Shown here one piece after another: positions 16,536 through 25,702 of a DNA stretch of 64,000 nucleotides. Source of the DNA: Geodermatophilus dictyosporus (GTDB lineage: Bacteria; Actinomycetota; Actinomycetes; Mycobacteriales; Geodermatophilaceae); contig NZ_FOWQ01000003.1 in NCBI RefSeq assembly GCF_900115505.1, positions 310,001-374,000 on the forward strand, written 5' to 3'. Under the pieces are notes generated by a model that was not told the DNA's origin, did not search any database, and saw only the letters and a list, made by a program, of their open reading frames with translations. How positions within the stretch are numbered: position 1 is the stretch's first letter; every line of letters begins with the position of its first letter. A program made the translations under genes and the position numbers.

Positions 16536-16934
16536 GTGCCCGTGTCGTGGAACTCCCCGGTCCGGTTCGTCGAGTGCGACCAGCAGGGGGTGGTGTTCAA
16601 CGCCCACTACCTGGTCTGGGCCGACGAGGCGTCCATGGTCTGGTGGGCCGCGGTCGGGCTGCCGTGGGACGAGCTGGTCCAGCGGGCCGACCCGGTGGTC
16701 AAGGCCAGCTCGCTGGAGTGGTCGTCGTCGGCCCGCTGGGGCGACACGGTCACCGTCGACGCCGAGCCCGAGCGGCTCGGGCGCACGAGCCTGACCGTGC
16801 GGTTCACCGTGCGCGTGGGCGAGCGGGTCTGCTGCGCCGTCCGCAACACCTACGTGGCCGTCGCCGACGGCGCCGCGACGCCCTGGCCCGACGACGTCCG
16901 CGCCCGGCTGGAGGAGGCCCTCAGCGCGGGCTGA
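16536..16934 (+). CDS. Acyl-CoA thioesterase, 4HBT hot-dog family
   Basis: 132 residues. [24 protein letters not shown] carries the 4-hydroxybenzoyl-CoA thioesterase signature with the catalytic Asp and the N-x-H-Y turn. It likely hydrolyses an acyl- or aroyl-CoA. Its last 14 bp overlap the end of cobQ on the other strand. Confidence 0.87.
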   Translation: MPVSWNSPVRFVECDQQGVVFNAHYLVWADEASMVWWAAVGLPWDELVQRADPVVKASSLEWSSSARWGDTVTVDAEPERLGRTSLTVRFTVRVGERVCCAVRNTYVAVADGAATPWPDDVRARLEEALSAG

Positions 16935-18429
16935 GCGCGTCCCCGGGCGGCAGCAGCGGCAGGTCCGCCGGCGGCCCCTGCTCGAGCAGCCGCCACAGCG
17001 CGCCGGTGTCGGCGTGCTCGGCCACCAGGTCGCCGAGGGCGTCCAGGCGCCGCTCGCGCACCGCGGCGAAGGCGGTGTCCGGCGCCGCGACGAACCGCCG
17101 CCCGCTCGCCCGGGCCACCTCGGCGAGGAAGGCGCGGCGGAAGCCGTCGTTCTCCATCGCCCCGTGCCAGGTGGTGCCCCACACCGACCCCGCGCGGCCG
17201 CCGTCCAGGAACGGCTCGGCGCCGCCCTCGTCGTAGGTCACCTGCCCGTGGTGGATCTCGTAGCCGCGCACCGGGTGCCCGAGCGCGTGGCCGGCCGGGC
17301 GGCCCAGGGTCTTCTCCCGCGCGAAGCGGACGTCGGCCGGCAGCAGCCCCAGCCCCGCGACCGACCCGGCGCGCGACTCGACGTCGTCGGTGATGGTGCG
17401 CGCGAGCATCTGGTGGCCGCCGCAGACGCCGAGCACCGGGCGCCCGGCGGCGGCGTGCCGGGCCACGGCGTCGGCCAGCCCGGTGGCCCGCAGCCACGCC
17501 AGGTCGGTGACGGTGGCGCGGGTGCCGGGCAGCACCACGAGGTCGGCGTCGGCGAGCTCCTCGGGCCGGCCGACGAAGCGGACCAGCACGCCCGGCTCGG
17601 CGGCCAGCGCGTCGAGGTCGGTGGAGTTCGACAGCCGGGGCAGCCGGGCGACGGCGACCCGGAGCACGTCCTCGCCGTGCGGCGGGCCGGCCGAGGAGAC
17701 GCCGGTGGGGATGCCGAGGGAGTCCTCGACGTCGAGCGCGGCGCCGGGGAGCCACGGCAGCACGCCGAGCGTCGGCCGCCCGGTGAGCCCGGTGAGCCGG
17801 TCGAGGCCGGGCCGCAGCAGCCGGACGTCGCCGCGGAACTTGTTGACGAGGAAGCCGGCGACCAGCCGCTGGTCGGCGGGCGGCATGAGCGCGACCGTCC
17901 CGTAGAGGGCGGGGAAGACCCCGCCGCGGTCGATGTCCCCGACGACGACCACCGGTAGTCCGGCGGCGGTGGCCAGGCCCATGTTGGCGATGTCGTCGGC
18001 GCGCAGGTTGATCTCGGTGGGGGAGCCGGCGCCCTCGCAGACGACGACGTCGAAGCGCGACCGCAGGTCGGCCAGGCAGCCGAGCACCTGCTCGAGCAGC
18101 GCGGCCTTCATCGGCCGGTAGGACAGCGCGGTCACCTCGGCGACCGGCCGGCCCAGGACGACGACCTGGCTGGCGTCCTCCCCGCCGGGCTTGAGCAGCA
18201 CGGGGTTCATCGCGGCCTCGGGCGGCACGCCGGCGGCCGCGGCCTGCACCACCTGCGCCCGGCCGATCTCGGCGCCGTCCGGGGTGACCATCGAGTTGTT
18301 GCTCATGTTCTGCGCCTTGAACGGCGCGACCGTCACGCCCTGGCGGGCCAGCCAGCGGCAGATGCCGGCGGTGACCACCGACTTGCCGGCGTCCGAGGTG
18401 GTGCCGGCGACGAGGAGGGCGCCGCTCAC
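16921..18429 (-). CDS. cobQ: CobQ, cobyric acid synthase
   Basis: 502 residues. N-terminal dethiobiotin-synthetase-like ATPase ([44 protein letters not shown]) and a C-terminal glutamine amidotransferase with Cys in [11 protein letters not shown] and His in GYEIHHGQV. It amidates the b, d, e and g side chains of adenosyl-cobyrinic acid diamide. GTG start overlaps the plsC stop (GTGA), so it is cotranscribed with plsC, with no riboswitch seen. Confidence 0.96.
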   Translation of the reverse strand: MSGALLVAGTTSDAGKSVVTAGICRWLARQGVTVAPFKAQNMSNNSMVTPDGAEIGRAQVVQAAAAGVPPEAAMNPVLLKPGGEDASQVVVLGRPVAEVTALSYRPMKAALLEQVLGCLADLRSRFDVVVCEGAGSPTEINLRADDIANMGLATAAGLPVVVVGDIDRGGVFPALYGTVALMPPADQRLVAGFLVNKFRGDVRLLRPGLDRLTGLTGRPTLGVLPWLPGAALDVEDSLGIPTGVSSAGPPHGEDVLRVAVARLPRLSNSTDLDALAAEPGVLVRFVGRPEELADADLVVLPGTRATVTDLAWLRATGLADAVARHAAAGRPVLGVCGGHQMLARTITDDVESRAGSVAGLGLLPADVRFAREKTLGRPAGHALGHPVRGYEIHHGQVTYDEGGAEPFLDGGRAGSVWGTTWHGAMENDGFRRAFLAEVARASGRRFVAAPDTAFAAVRERRLDALGDLVAEHADTGALWRLLEQGPPADLPLLPPGDALSPR

Positions 18430-19115
18430 GGCGCGGTCGGTGGCGTGCCCGACGCGACCCCGCGCGGCGCGCCCCAGCCCGCCTTCTCCTGGCCGGAGAG
18501 GTCGGCGATCGCCTCCATGATCCGGTCGGTGACCTCCCGGCGGGCGCGGCCGTTGCCGGCCTTCCCGGCGTGGTCGGGGAAGGTCAGCGGTTCACCGAAG
18601 ACCACCGAGAAGCGGTGCGGGCGCGGCCACCGCGACCCCACGGGCTGGATGCGGTCGGTGCCGCGGACGGCGACCGGCACCACCGGGCAGCCCGCGGTGA
18701 GCGCCAGCCAGGCGACCCCCGTCTTGCCGCGGGCCAGCCGCCCGTCGCGCGACCGGGTGCCCTCGGGGTAGATGCCGAAGCCCCCGCCCTGGCGCAGCAC
18801 GCCGAGCGCGGTGTCGAGCGCGGCCTGGGCGGCGCGGTGGGTCTCCCGCTCGACGGGCATCGCGCCGAGGGCGCTGAACAGCGTGCGGGTCAGCCAGCCG
18901 CCGATCCCGGGGGTGGTGAAGTACTCGGCCTTGGCCAGGTAGTGCACCCGCCGGGGCGCGGAGAGGGGGATGACCATGCTGTCGATGAACGACAGGTGGT
19001 TGCTGGCGATGATGAACGCCCCCTCGGCCGGGACGTTGCCCCGCCCGCGCACCCGTGGCCGGAACAGCAGCCAGAACAGCGGCCGCAGCACGAAGCGCGC
19101 CACGAGGTAGAACAC
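18426..19115 (-). CDS. PlsC-type 1-acyl-glycerol-3-phosphate acyltransferase
   Basis: 229 residues. The acyltransferase motifs SNHLSFID (HX4D type) and [10 protein letters not shown] are present, then [13 protein letters not shown]. It should transfer an acyl chain to lysophosphatidate at the membrane. GAGGGGAG lies 6 bp upstream of the GTG at 19115; an upstream in-frame ATG (19196) would add a non-conserved 27-residue tail. Confidence 0.9.
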   Translation of the reverse strand: MFYLVARFVLRPLFWLLFRPRVRGRGNVPAEGAFIIASNHLSFIDSMVIPLSAPRRVHYLAKAEYFTTPGIGGWLTRTLFSALGAMPVERETHRAAQAALDTALGVLRQGGGFGIYPEGTRSRDGRLARGKTGVAWLALTAGCPVVPVAVRGTDRIQPVGSRWPRPHRFSVVFGEPLTFPDHAGKAGNGRARREVTDRIMEAIADLSGQEKAGWGAPRGVASGTPPTAP

Positions 19116-19244
19116 GCCGGTCTCCCCTCCTCGGGCCGCGCCGGCGTCCGTCCCACCGGCCGGGCCCAGGGCATCCTCCCCCGTCGCGCCGACCACCGAG
19201 GAGGCAGGGCGGCGGGAGAGAGCGGGGTCACCCGCGCCGCGCGG

Positions 19245-19979
19245 TCAGGGCACGCGGCGGTCGGGCGGGCAGGCGTCGCGCAGGATGGCCCGGACGTCGG
19301 CCGGCAGCACGCCGTGCCCCGACGCCGAGGACACCAGGTCGACGGCGACCTCGCGGACCTTGCGGTGGGTGTGGCTGGAGATGTGTGCCAGCAGGTCGAA
19401 GGCCACCTGGTCGCCGCAGCCGGTGAGCAGCATGAGCACGCCCTTGGCCTGCTCGATCGGCGCCCGGCTGGCCATCGCGGTGCGCAGCTGCTCGACCTCG
19501 GTCTCCAGCGCGCGGATGCGCTCCTCGGCCGCCCGCGAGCTGCCCGACGGCGCCTCCACGACCAGTCCCTCGACGGCGGTCACCGCGCCGTCGTCGTCGA
19601 GCTGCGGCTCACCCAGGAAGACCACGGGGCGCTCGTCGCCGGAGCCGGTGGCCAGCCGGACCTCGAGGCAGAAGGCCTGGGCGCCGGTGACGGCGGCCGA
19701 CAGCGCGTCGATGGTGCGCGGGCGGTCGTCGGGGTGCTGCGCGGCGACGAGGGCCTCGGTGCACGGTCCCGGGTGCCTGCCGCCCAGCCCGTGCAGCGCG
19801 GCCATCTCCTCCGACCACTCCCACTCGCCGCTGAGCCGGTCGTAGCGCCACCGCCCGGCCAGGCGGGTGCGGCGGGTGGTCAGCGGGGAGGGCGCCGGGG
19901 GAGGGGGGAGCTGCGGGGCGGCCGGCCGCGGCGCCGGTGCGGCGTGCCGGTGGACGGTGCGGGACACGGTCGAGGTCAT
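19245..19979 (-). CDS. PAS-ANTAR RNA-binding regulator
   Basis: 244 residues. A Pro-rich start leads to a PAS fold (GRWRYDRLSGEWEWSEEM...HPDDRPRTIDAL), a coiled-coil (AAEERIRALETEVEQLRTAM) and a C-terminal ANTAR domain (ASRAPIEQAKGVLMLLTGCG...AFDLLAHISSHTHRKVREVA). ANTAR proteins bind paired hairpins in nascent RNA and prevent termination. No partner kinase is adjacent; the PAS may sense directly. The RNA target is unknown. Confidence 0.9.
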   Translation of the reverse strand: MTSTVSRTVHRHAAPAPRPAAPQLPPPPAPSPLTTRRTRLAGRWRYDRLSGEWEWSEEMAALHGLGGRHPGPCTEALVAAQHPDDRPRTIDALSAAVTGAQAFCLEVRLATGSGDERPVVFLGEPQLDDDGAVTAVEGLVVEAPSGSSRAAEERIRALETEVEQLRTAMASRAPIEQAKGVLMLLTGCGDQVAFDLLAHISSHTHRKVREVAVDLVSSASGHGVLPADVRAILRDACPPDRRVP

Positions 19980-20045
19980 GGCGTGCTCCGGGTGACGCGC
20001 GCCGGGCGGGGCCCGGGGGAGCGCCGCACAGCCGTGGGTTCGACC

Positions 20046-21116
20046 TCAGGCGGTACGCCGGCTGGGCCGGCCGCTCGTGGCCCTCCTGACGTTAGCCGTC
20101 CGGACCCCCGGATGCACGCTTTTCGGCACGGCCTGGTTCTCCGCCCGCGCCCGACCGGCCAGCCGCGCGGCCGCGGCGAGGGCGGCCGCGGCCAGCCAGA
20201 CGGCGCGGGAGAGCCGCACCGCGCGGGCGACGTCCCCGCTGCCGGGACCGCGGCCGTCCCCGAGCGCCGGCCGGTCCTCGACCCGGCTGCCGTAGACGTT
20301 GCGCCCGCCCAGCCGCAGCCCCAGCGCGCCGGCCGCCGCGGCCTCGCAGCGCCCGGCGTTGGGGCTGGGGTGGGCGGCGCCGTCGCGGCGCCACACGCGC
20401 AGCGCCTCGCGGGCGGAGCCGCCGGCCAGTGGGGCGCCGGCGACGGTGAGGGCGGCGGTCAGCCGGGCGGGCAGCCAGTTGGCGACGTCGTCGGCGCGCG
20501 CGGCGGCCCAGCCGAACCGGGCGTACCGGGGCGAGCGGTGGCCGACCATCGCGTCGAGGGTGTTGACCGCGCGGTAGGCCAGCAGGCCGGGCAGGCCCGC
20601 GACGGCGCCCCACACCAGCGGCGCGACGGCCGCGTCGGAGGTGTTCTCGGCCACCGACTCGACGGTGGCCCGCGCCAGCTCCCCGGCGTCGAGCGCCGAG
20701 GGGTCCCGCCCGGCCAGGGTGGGCAGCAGGGCGCGCGCCGCCGACAGGTCGCCGGCGTCGAGCGCCCCGGCCATCGCGGTGGCGGCGCGGCCGAGCGAGG
20801 TGCCCCCGAGGACCGCCCAGGTGGCGACGGCGACCACCGGCGTGCGGACCGCCGGCCGCCCACGGGTCACCCGGTCCAGCCCGGCCCCGAGACCCGCGGC
20901 ACCGGCCACGAGGACCGCCGCGTACCCGGCGCCGGCCGCCCGCGAGTCCCGCCAGACCCGCCGCTCGAGCGCCGCGGCGGCCGTGCCGAAGCCGGCCACC
21001 GGGTGGCGGCGGCGCGGGTCGGCCAGCAGCAGGTCGGCGGCCGCGCCGGCGGCCAGGCCGAGGGCGGTGGGGACGTCCGGGCGGCTGGTCCCTCGGCGGC
21101 GGAGCACGGCGTCCAT
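20046..21116 (-). CDS. cobD: CobD/CbiB, adenosylcobinamide-phosphate synthase
   Basis: 356 residues, membrane protein with the family motifs DLLLADPRRRHPVAGFG, the ATVESVAENTSDAAVAPLVWG block, and YRAVNTLDAMVGHR. It joins cobyric acid to the aminopropanol (phosphate) arm. The C-terminus ends in a basic stretch. I chose the ATG at 21116; the ATG at 21149 would overlap the divergent def start. It leaves a 31-bp shared promoter region. Confidence 0.93.
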   Translation of the reverse strand: MDAVLRRRGTSRPDVPTALGLAAGAAADLLLADPRRRHPVAGFGTAAAALERRVWRDSRAAGAGYAAVLVAGAAGLGAGLDRVTRGRPAVRTPVVAVATWAVLGGTSLGRAATAMAGALDAGDLSAARALLPTLAGRDPSALDAGELARATVESVAENTSDAAVAPLVWGAVAGLPGLLAYRAVNTLDAMVGHRSPRYARFGWAAARADDVANWLPARLTAALTVAGAPLAGGSAREALRVWRRDGAAHPSPNAGRCEAAAAGALGLRLGGRNVYGSRVEDRPALGDGRGPGSGDVARAVRLSRAVWLAAAALAAAARLAGRARAENQAVPKSVHPGVRTANVRRATSGRPSRRTA

Positions 21117-21134
21117 CCTGCCCAGGGCGCTTCC

Positions 21135-21140
21135 TAGGAT
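21135..21140 (+). promoter_or_regulatory. -10 element of the def-cobL-cobM operon
   Basis: TAGGAT ends 7 bp before the def ATG. Its AGGA could be misread as a ribosome site, but the perfect TANNNT spacing fits a leaderless mRNA. Confidence 0.5.
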
Positions 21141-21147
21141 CGCGGCC

Positions 21148-21705
21148 ATGCGCCTGCCCGGCCGTTACGACGGCGTCGCCCGGCCGATCGTCACCTACGG
21201 CAGCAACGAGGTGCTGCACCGGCCGACCGCGCCGGTCACCGAGTTCGACGAGCGGCTGCGCCGGCTCGTGCTCGACATGTTCGCCTCGATGCGCGAGGCC
21301 GACGGGGTGGGGCTGGCGGCCAACCAGATCGGCGTCGACGCGCGGGTCTTCGTCATCGACTGCCCCGACGCGCGCGGCGAGGACGTCGTCGGCTACGTCG
21401 TCAACCCGGAGCTCACGCTGCTCGGGCCGGCCGACGGCGAGCCGGCCGAGGAGGTCACCGAGGAGGGCTGCCTGTCGGTGCCCGGCCCCTACGCCGAGCT
21501 CGCCCGCGCCTTCCGCGCCCGGGTGGACGGCGTCGACGTCAAGGGCGCGCGGGTCTCGATCGAGGCCAGCGGCATGGCCGCGCGCTGCCTGCAGCACGAG
21601 GTCGACCACCTCGACGGCGTCGTGTACGTCGACCGGCTGCCCGCCGACCTGCGCGAGCGGCTGCTGGCCGAGGCGGCCGGACCCGACGGCGGGCTGCCGG
21701 CGTGA
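21148..21705 (+). CDS. def: Peptide deformylase
   Basis: 185 residues with all three signatures: GVGLAANQIG, EGCLSVPG and QHEVDHLDG, giving the Cys and two His metal ligands and the catalytic Glu. It removes formyl from nascent proteins. It is unusual as first gene of a unit that continues into cobL (4-bp overlap) and cobM. Confidence 0.95.
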   Translation: MRLPGRYDGVARPIVTYGSNEVLHRPTAPVTEFDERLRRLVLDMFASMREADGVGLAANQIGVDARVFVIDCPDARGEDVVGYVVNPELTLLGPADGEPAEEVTEEGCLSVPGPYAELARAFRARVDGVDVKGARVSIEASGMAARCLQHEVDHLDGVVYVDRLPADLRERLLAEAAGPDGGLPA

Positions 21706-22931
21706 CCGGCACCGCGGACCCGGCCGGGGCGCCGGTGGTCGTCGTCGGCATCGGCGCCGACGGCTGGGACGGGCTGGCGTCCACCTCGCGTGCCGAGGTC
21801 GAGCGCGCCGAGGTGCTGATGGGCAGCGCCCGCCAGCTGGCCCTGGTGCCGGAGGAGGTGCCCGCCGAGCGGGTGCCCTGGCCCTCGCCGCTCACCGAGG
21901 CGCTGCCGGGGCTGGTCGAGCAGCACGCCGGCCGGGCCGTGGTGGTGCTGGCCAGCGGCGACCCGATGCTGTCGGGCATCGGCACCACGCTCACCCGGCT
22001 GCTCGGCGCCGAGCGGGTGCGGGTGCTGCCGGCGCCGTCGTCGGTGTCGCTGGCCTGCGCCCGGCTGGGCTGGGCGGTCGAGGACACCGAGGTGGTGTCG
22101 CTCGTCGGCCGGCCGATCGAGCTGCTGCACCCGCACGTGCAGCCCGGCCGGCGGCTGCTGGTGCTGGGGTCCGACGGGGAGACGCCGGCGCAGGTGGCGG
22201 CGCTGCTGTCCGACCGCGGCTACGGGCAGAGCCTGGTCACGGTGCTCGGCGGGCTGGGCGGCCCCGACGAGGAGGTGCGCACGGGCACCGCGGCCACCTG
22301 GTCGCAGCCGGCGCCGGCCCTGGTGGTCACCGCCGTCGAGTGCCGGGCCGACCGGGGCACCGCGCCGCTGCCCACCACGCCGGGCCTGCCCGACGGCGCC
22401 TACGAGTCCGACGGGCAGCTCACGAAGTCGGAGGTCCGGGCGGTCACCCTGGCCCGGCTGGCCGCCGTCCCCGGGCAGCTGCTGTGGGACGTCGGCGCGG
22501 GCGCGGGCTCCATCGGCATCGAGTGGATGCGCGCGCACCCCACCTGCCGCGCGGTCGCCGTCGAGGCCTCCGCCGAGCGGGCCGAGCGGATCGCCCGCAA
22601 CGCCGCGCGGCTCGGCGTCCCCTACCTGCGCGTGGTGCACGGGCACGCGCCCGACGTGCTGTCGCGGCTCGGCGCTCCCGACGCGGTGTTCATCGGCGGC
22701 GGGCTGACCACGCCGCTGCTGGTCGAGACCTGCTGGGACGCGCTGCCGGTGGGCGGCCGGCTGGTGGCCAACGCCGTCACGGTGGAGAGCGAGGCGGTGC
22801 TCGCCCAGTGGCACGCGAAGGTCGGTGGCGAGCTGGTGCGGGTGGAGGTCTCCCGCGCCGGGCCGGTGGGCTCGTTCACCGGCTGGAAGCCCGCGATGCC
22901 CGTGACGATCTGGTCGGTGACCCGGTGGTGA
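21702..22931 (+). CDS. cobL: CobL (CbiE-CbiT fusion), precorrin-6Y C5,15-methyltransferase (decarboxylating)
   Basis: 409 residues. CbiE domain (1-about 220) with VVVVGIGADGWDGL and ASGDPMLSGIG; CbiT domain (about 225-409) with TKSEVRA, the SAM site WDVGAGAGSIGIEW, and VFIGGGLT. It methylates C5 and C15 and decarboxylates the ring C acetate. GTG at 21702 overlaps the def stop. Confidence 0.95.
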   Translation: MTGTADPAGAPVVVVGIGADGWDGLASTSRAEVERAEVLMGSARQLALVPEEVPAERVPWPSPLTEALPGLVEQHAGRAVVVLASGDPMLSGIGTTLTRLLGAERVRVLPAPSSVSLACARLGWAVEDTEVVSLVGRPIELLHPHVQPGRRLLVLGSDGETPAQVAALLSDRGYGQSLVTVLGGLGGPDEEVRTGTAATWSQPAPALVVTAVECRADRGTAPLPTTPGLPDGAYESDGQLTKSEVRAVTLARLAAVPGQLLWDVGAGAGSIGIEWMRAHPTCRAVAVEASAERAERIARNAARLGVPYLRVVHGHAPDVLSRLGAPDAVFIGGGLTTPLLVETCWDALPVGGRLVANAVTVESEAVLAQWHAKVGGELVRVEVSRAGPVGSFTGWKPAMPVTIWSVTRW

Positions 22932-22933
22932 CC

Positions 22934-22978
22934 GTGCACCTCCGCGGACGTGCACCGTGCACGTCCGCGAGAGTGCAC
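22934..22978. repeat. Nested palindrome between cobL and cobM
   Basis: CGCGGACGTGCAC (22943-22955) and its exact inverse (22957-22969) flank one base, and outer GTGCAC hexamers lie at 22934-22939 and 22973-22978. The whole element fits between the cobL stop and the cobM ribosome site and would fold into a very stable RNA hairpin. Confidence 0.85.
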
Positions 22979-22995
22979 GGGAGGGCCGGCCGGGC

Positions 22996-23739
22996 ATGAC
23001 GGTGCACTTCATCGGGGCCGGCCCGGGCGCCGCCGACCTGGTCACCCTGCGGGCGGCCCGCGTCATCGCGCGCGCCCCCGTCTGCCTCTACGCCGGCGCG
23101 CTGGTGCCGCGCGAGCTGCTCGACACCGCCCCGCCCGGCGCCCGGCTGGTCGACACCGCCGAGCTCGACCTCGACGAGATCACCGCCGAGCTGGTCGCCG
23201 CGCACGGGGCCGGCCTCGACGTCGCCCGGCTGCACTCCGGCGACCCCAGCGTCTACAGCGCCATGGCCGAGCAGATGCGCCGGCTCGACGCCGCCGGCGT
23301 GCCCTACGAGGTCGTCCCCGGGGTGCCGGCGTTCGCCGCGGCGGCCGCGTCGCTCAAGCGCGAGCTGACCGTTCCGGGGGTCGGGCAGACGGTGGTGCTG
23401 ACCCGGACCAGCGCCCGCTCCACGCCCATGCCGCCGGGGGAGGAGCTGGCCGCCTACGCCGCCACCGGGGCCACCCTCGTGCTGCACCTGGCCGTCCAGC
23501 GGATGGCCGAGCTCGCCCCGCTGCTGGCCGAGCACTACGGCGACGACGGCCCGGTCGCCGTCGTCGCCCGCGCCAGCCGCGACGACGAGCTGGTGCTGCG
23601 CGGCACGCTCGCCGACATCGCCGGGCAGGTCGAGGCCGCGGGCGTCAGGCGGACGGCGGTCGTGGTCGTCGGCCCGGTGCTCACCGCCGCCGAGTTCCCC
23701 GACAGCCACCTGTACTCGACCGCGCGATGCCGGAGCTAG
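22996..23739 (+). CDS. cobM: CobM, precorrin-4 C11-methyltransferase
   Basis: 247 residues. HFIGAGPGAADLVTLRAARV and RLHSGDPSVYSAMAEQMRRL are the tetrapyrrole methylase motifs, and the AGALVPRELL and SRDDE stretches match CobM/CbiF. ATG at 22996 follows GGGAGG by 10 bp; an in-frame GTG at 22957 would begin inside the palindrome. The last 4 bp overlap cbiD on the other strand. Confidence 0.95.
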   Translation: MTVHFIGAGPGAADLVTLRAARVIARAPVCLYAGALVPRELLDTAPPGARLVDTAELDLDEITAELVAAHGAGLDVARLHSGDPSVYSAMAEQMRRLDAAGVPYEVVPGVPAFAAAAASLKRELTVPGVGQTVVLTRTSARSTPMPPGEELAAYAATGATLVLHLAVQRMAELAPLLAEHYGDDGPVAVVARASRDDELVLRGTLADIAGQVEAAGVRRTAVVVVGPVLTAAEFPDSHLYSTARCRS

Positions 23740-24818
23740 GCGCGGCCGACGATCGTCCCCGCCCGGTCGATCACCACGACGTCGACCGCGACCGGCGCAC
23801 CCCGCAGCACGCCGAGCGCGGTCTCCCGGGCGCCGGCGGCCACCAGGTCGCCCAGCGGCAGCCCGGCGTCCTGGCACTGCCGGAGGGCGTCGAGCGCGGT
23901 GTTGGCCCCGCGCACGCCGGCGACCAGCCCGGGGTCGCCGCCGGCGGACGCGACCCGGGCGGCGAGCGAGTCGAAGGAGACCTGCGAGCGGCCCGAGTGC
24001 AGGTCGAGGTGGCCGTCGGCGAGCTTGGCCAGCTTGCCGATGCCCCCGGCCACGGTCAGCCTCGGCACCGGGTGGCGGCGCAGGTACTTGAGCACCGCGC
24101 CGGCGAAGTCGCCCATGTCCAGCAGCGCGTCCTCGGGCAGGCCGTGGAGCTCCTGCACCGTCTTCTCGCTGGTCGAGCCGGTGCACCCGGCCACGTGCTC
24201 GTGCCCGGCGGCGCGGGCGACGTCGATGCCGCGGCGGATCGAGTCGATCCACGACGAGCAGGAGTACGGGACGACGACGCCGGTCGTGCCCAGCACCGAC
24301 AGGCCGCCGAGGATCCCCAGCCGCGGGTTCCAGGTCCTCCTGGCCAGCTCCGCGCCGTTCTCGATGGACACCTCGACGACGACGTCGCCGCTGCCGCCGT
24401 GCCGCGCCGCCACCGCCGCCACGTGCTCGCGCACGAACTGCCGCGGCACCGGGTTGATCGCCGGCTCGCCGACCGCCAGCGGCAGGCCCGGCTTGGTCAC
24501 GGTGCCCACGCCCTCGCCGGCGCGGAAGCCGACGCCGCTGCCCGGCTCCCCGTGCGTCACCCGCACGCGGACCAGCGCGCCGTGGGTGACGTCGGGGTCG
24601 TCGCCGGCGTCCTTGACGACCCCGGCGGTGGCGGCGCCGTCCTCCAGCGACTCGGTCGCCAGCGCGAAGGACGGGTGCCGGTCGTTCGGCAGGTCGATGG
24701 TCACCGGGTCGGGGAACTCGCCAGTGAGCAGCGCGGTGTAGGCCGCGGTGGTGGCCGCCGTCGCGCACGCGCCGGTGGTCCAGCCGTGCCGCAGCCCCGC
24801 GGCGCCGTCCCTGCTCAC
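23736..24818 (-). CDS. cbiD: CbiD, (cobalt-)precorrin-5B C1-methyltransferase
   Basis: 360 residues from the GTG at 24818 (an ATG at 24869 would add 17). The family start LRHGWTTGACATAA, the VSIENGAELARRTWNPRLGILGG and VPYSCSSWIDSIRRG blocks and GGIGKLAKLADGHLDLHS are clear. CbiD belongs to the anaerobic pathway, yet here it sits with CobG, CobK and CobN of the aerobic pathway and no CobF is seen, so it probably supplies the C1 methylation. Confidence 0.93.
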   Translation of the reverse strand: MSRDGAAGLRHGWTTGACATAATTAAYTALLTGEFPDPVTIDLPNDRHPSFALATESLEDGAATAGVVKDAGDDPDVTHGALVRVRVTHGEPGSGVGFRAGEGVGTVTKPGLPLAVGEPAINPVPRQFVREHVAAVAARHGGSGDVVVEVSIENGAELARRTWNPRLGILGGLSVLGTTGVVVPYSCSSWIDSIRRGIDVARAAGHEHVAGCTGSTSEKTVQELHGLPEDALLDMGDFAGAVLKYLRRHPVPRLTVAGGIGKLAKLADGHLDLHSGRSQVSFDSLAARVASAGGDPGLVAGVRGANTALDALRQCQDAGLPLGDLVAAGARETALGVLRGAPVAVDVVVIDRAGTIVGRA

Positions 24819-24859
24819 CGGCCCATGATCCCCGGCAGGTGCGTCCCGAGCGGACAGGG

Positions 24860-24925
24860 GCGTGAGCATCGCAGCGAGGAACGAGCGAGGAGCGGAGCGG
24901 CCCGCGGGAGCGAGGCAGAGACATC
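24860..24925. repeat. GAGCGAGG-rich intergenic repeat
   Basis: Repeated GAGCGAGG-like units separate divergent cbiD and cobK. A similar stretch fills the 73-bp gap between cbiQ and cbiO (6321-6393). It looks like a family of short intergenic repeats rather than a gene. Confidence 0.5.
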
Positions 24926-25702
24926 GTGAGCGGGCAGGTGCTCGTCCTCGGCGGCACCGGGGAGGCGCGGCGGCTGGCCGCGGCGCTGGTCGCCGGGGGC
25001 GCCGACGTCCTGTCCAGCCTGGCCGGCCGGGTGGCCGACCCGGCGCTGCCCGAGGGCGGCGTGCGGGTCGGCGGGTTCGGCGGCGCCGACGGGCTGGCCG
25101 GCTGGCTGGCGGAGCACCGGCCGCGCGCCGTCGTCGACGCCACCCACCCCTTCGCCGCCCGGATCACCGCGTCGGCCGCCGTGGCCGCCGCCCGCACCGG
25201 TGTGCCGCTGCTGCGCCTGCAGCGCCCGGGCTGGACGCGGGGGCCGGGGGACCGCTGGACCTACGTCGACTCCCTCGACGAGGCGGCCGGCGCGGTCCGG
25301 GACGCCGGCAGCGTCCTGCTCACCACCGGCCGGCAGGGGGTGGGCGCGTTCGCCGGCCTGACCGGCCGGGTGCTGGTGCGCTCGGTGGACCCGCCCGACG
25401 AGCCGCTGCCGGCCCGGGCGGTGCTGCTGCTGGCCCGCGGGCCCTTCGCCGTCGACGACGAGGTGGCGCTGATGCGGGAGCACGGTGTGGAGGTCGTCGT
25501 CACCAAGGACTCCGGCGGCGCCATGACCGAGGCCAAGCTGGCCGCCGCGCGGGCGCTCGGGCTGCCGGTCGTGCTGGTCCGCCGCCCGCCGCTGCCCGCC
25601 GGCGTCGAGGTGGTGGCCACCGTGGCGGAGGCGGTGGCCTGGACGAAGCGGTTGAGATGGACCGGTGCCGGAACGGAGGATGGCCCCTCGTGGACCCGAT
25701 GA
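24926..25702 (+). CDS. cobK: CobK, precorrin-6A reductase
   Basis: 258 residues. VLVLGGTGEARRLAAAL is the Rossmann start; VDATHPFAARITASA, LLTTGRQG and VVTKDSGG are CobK/CbiJ signatures. It reduces precorrin-6A with NADPH. First of five same-strand genes (cobK, FBP, HAD, two GTPases) with overlaps or gaps of no more than 9 bp. Confidence 0.95.
   Translation: MSGQVLVLGGTGEARRLAAALVAGGADVLSSLAGRVADPALPEGGVRVGGFGGADGLAGWLAEHRPRAVVDATHPFAARITASAAVAAARTGVPLLRLQRPGWTRGPGDRWTYVDSLDEAAGAVRDAGSVLLTTGRQGVGAFAGLTGRVLVRSVDPPDEPLPARAVLLLARGPFAVDDEVALMREHGVEVVVTKDSGGAMTEAKLAAARALGLPVVLVRRPPLPAGVEVVATVAEAVAWTKRLRWTGAGTEDGPSWTR

Noticed and set aside
21136..21139. AGGA before def as a ribosome-binding site
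   Set aside because: It is part of a perfect TAGGAT -10 at leaderless distance, matching the pattern at many other genes here.
22957..22995. GTG at 22957 as the cobM start
   Set aside because: It lies within the palindrome and adds residues not found in CobM; ATG 22996 follows GGGAGG and gives the conserved start.
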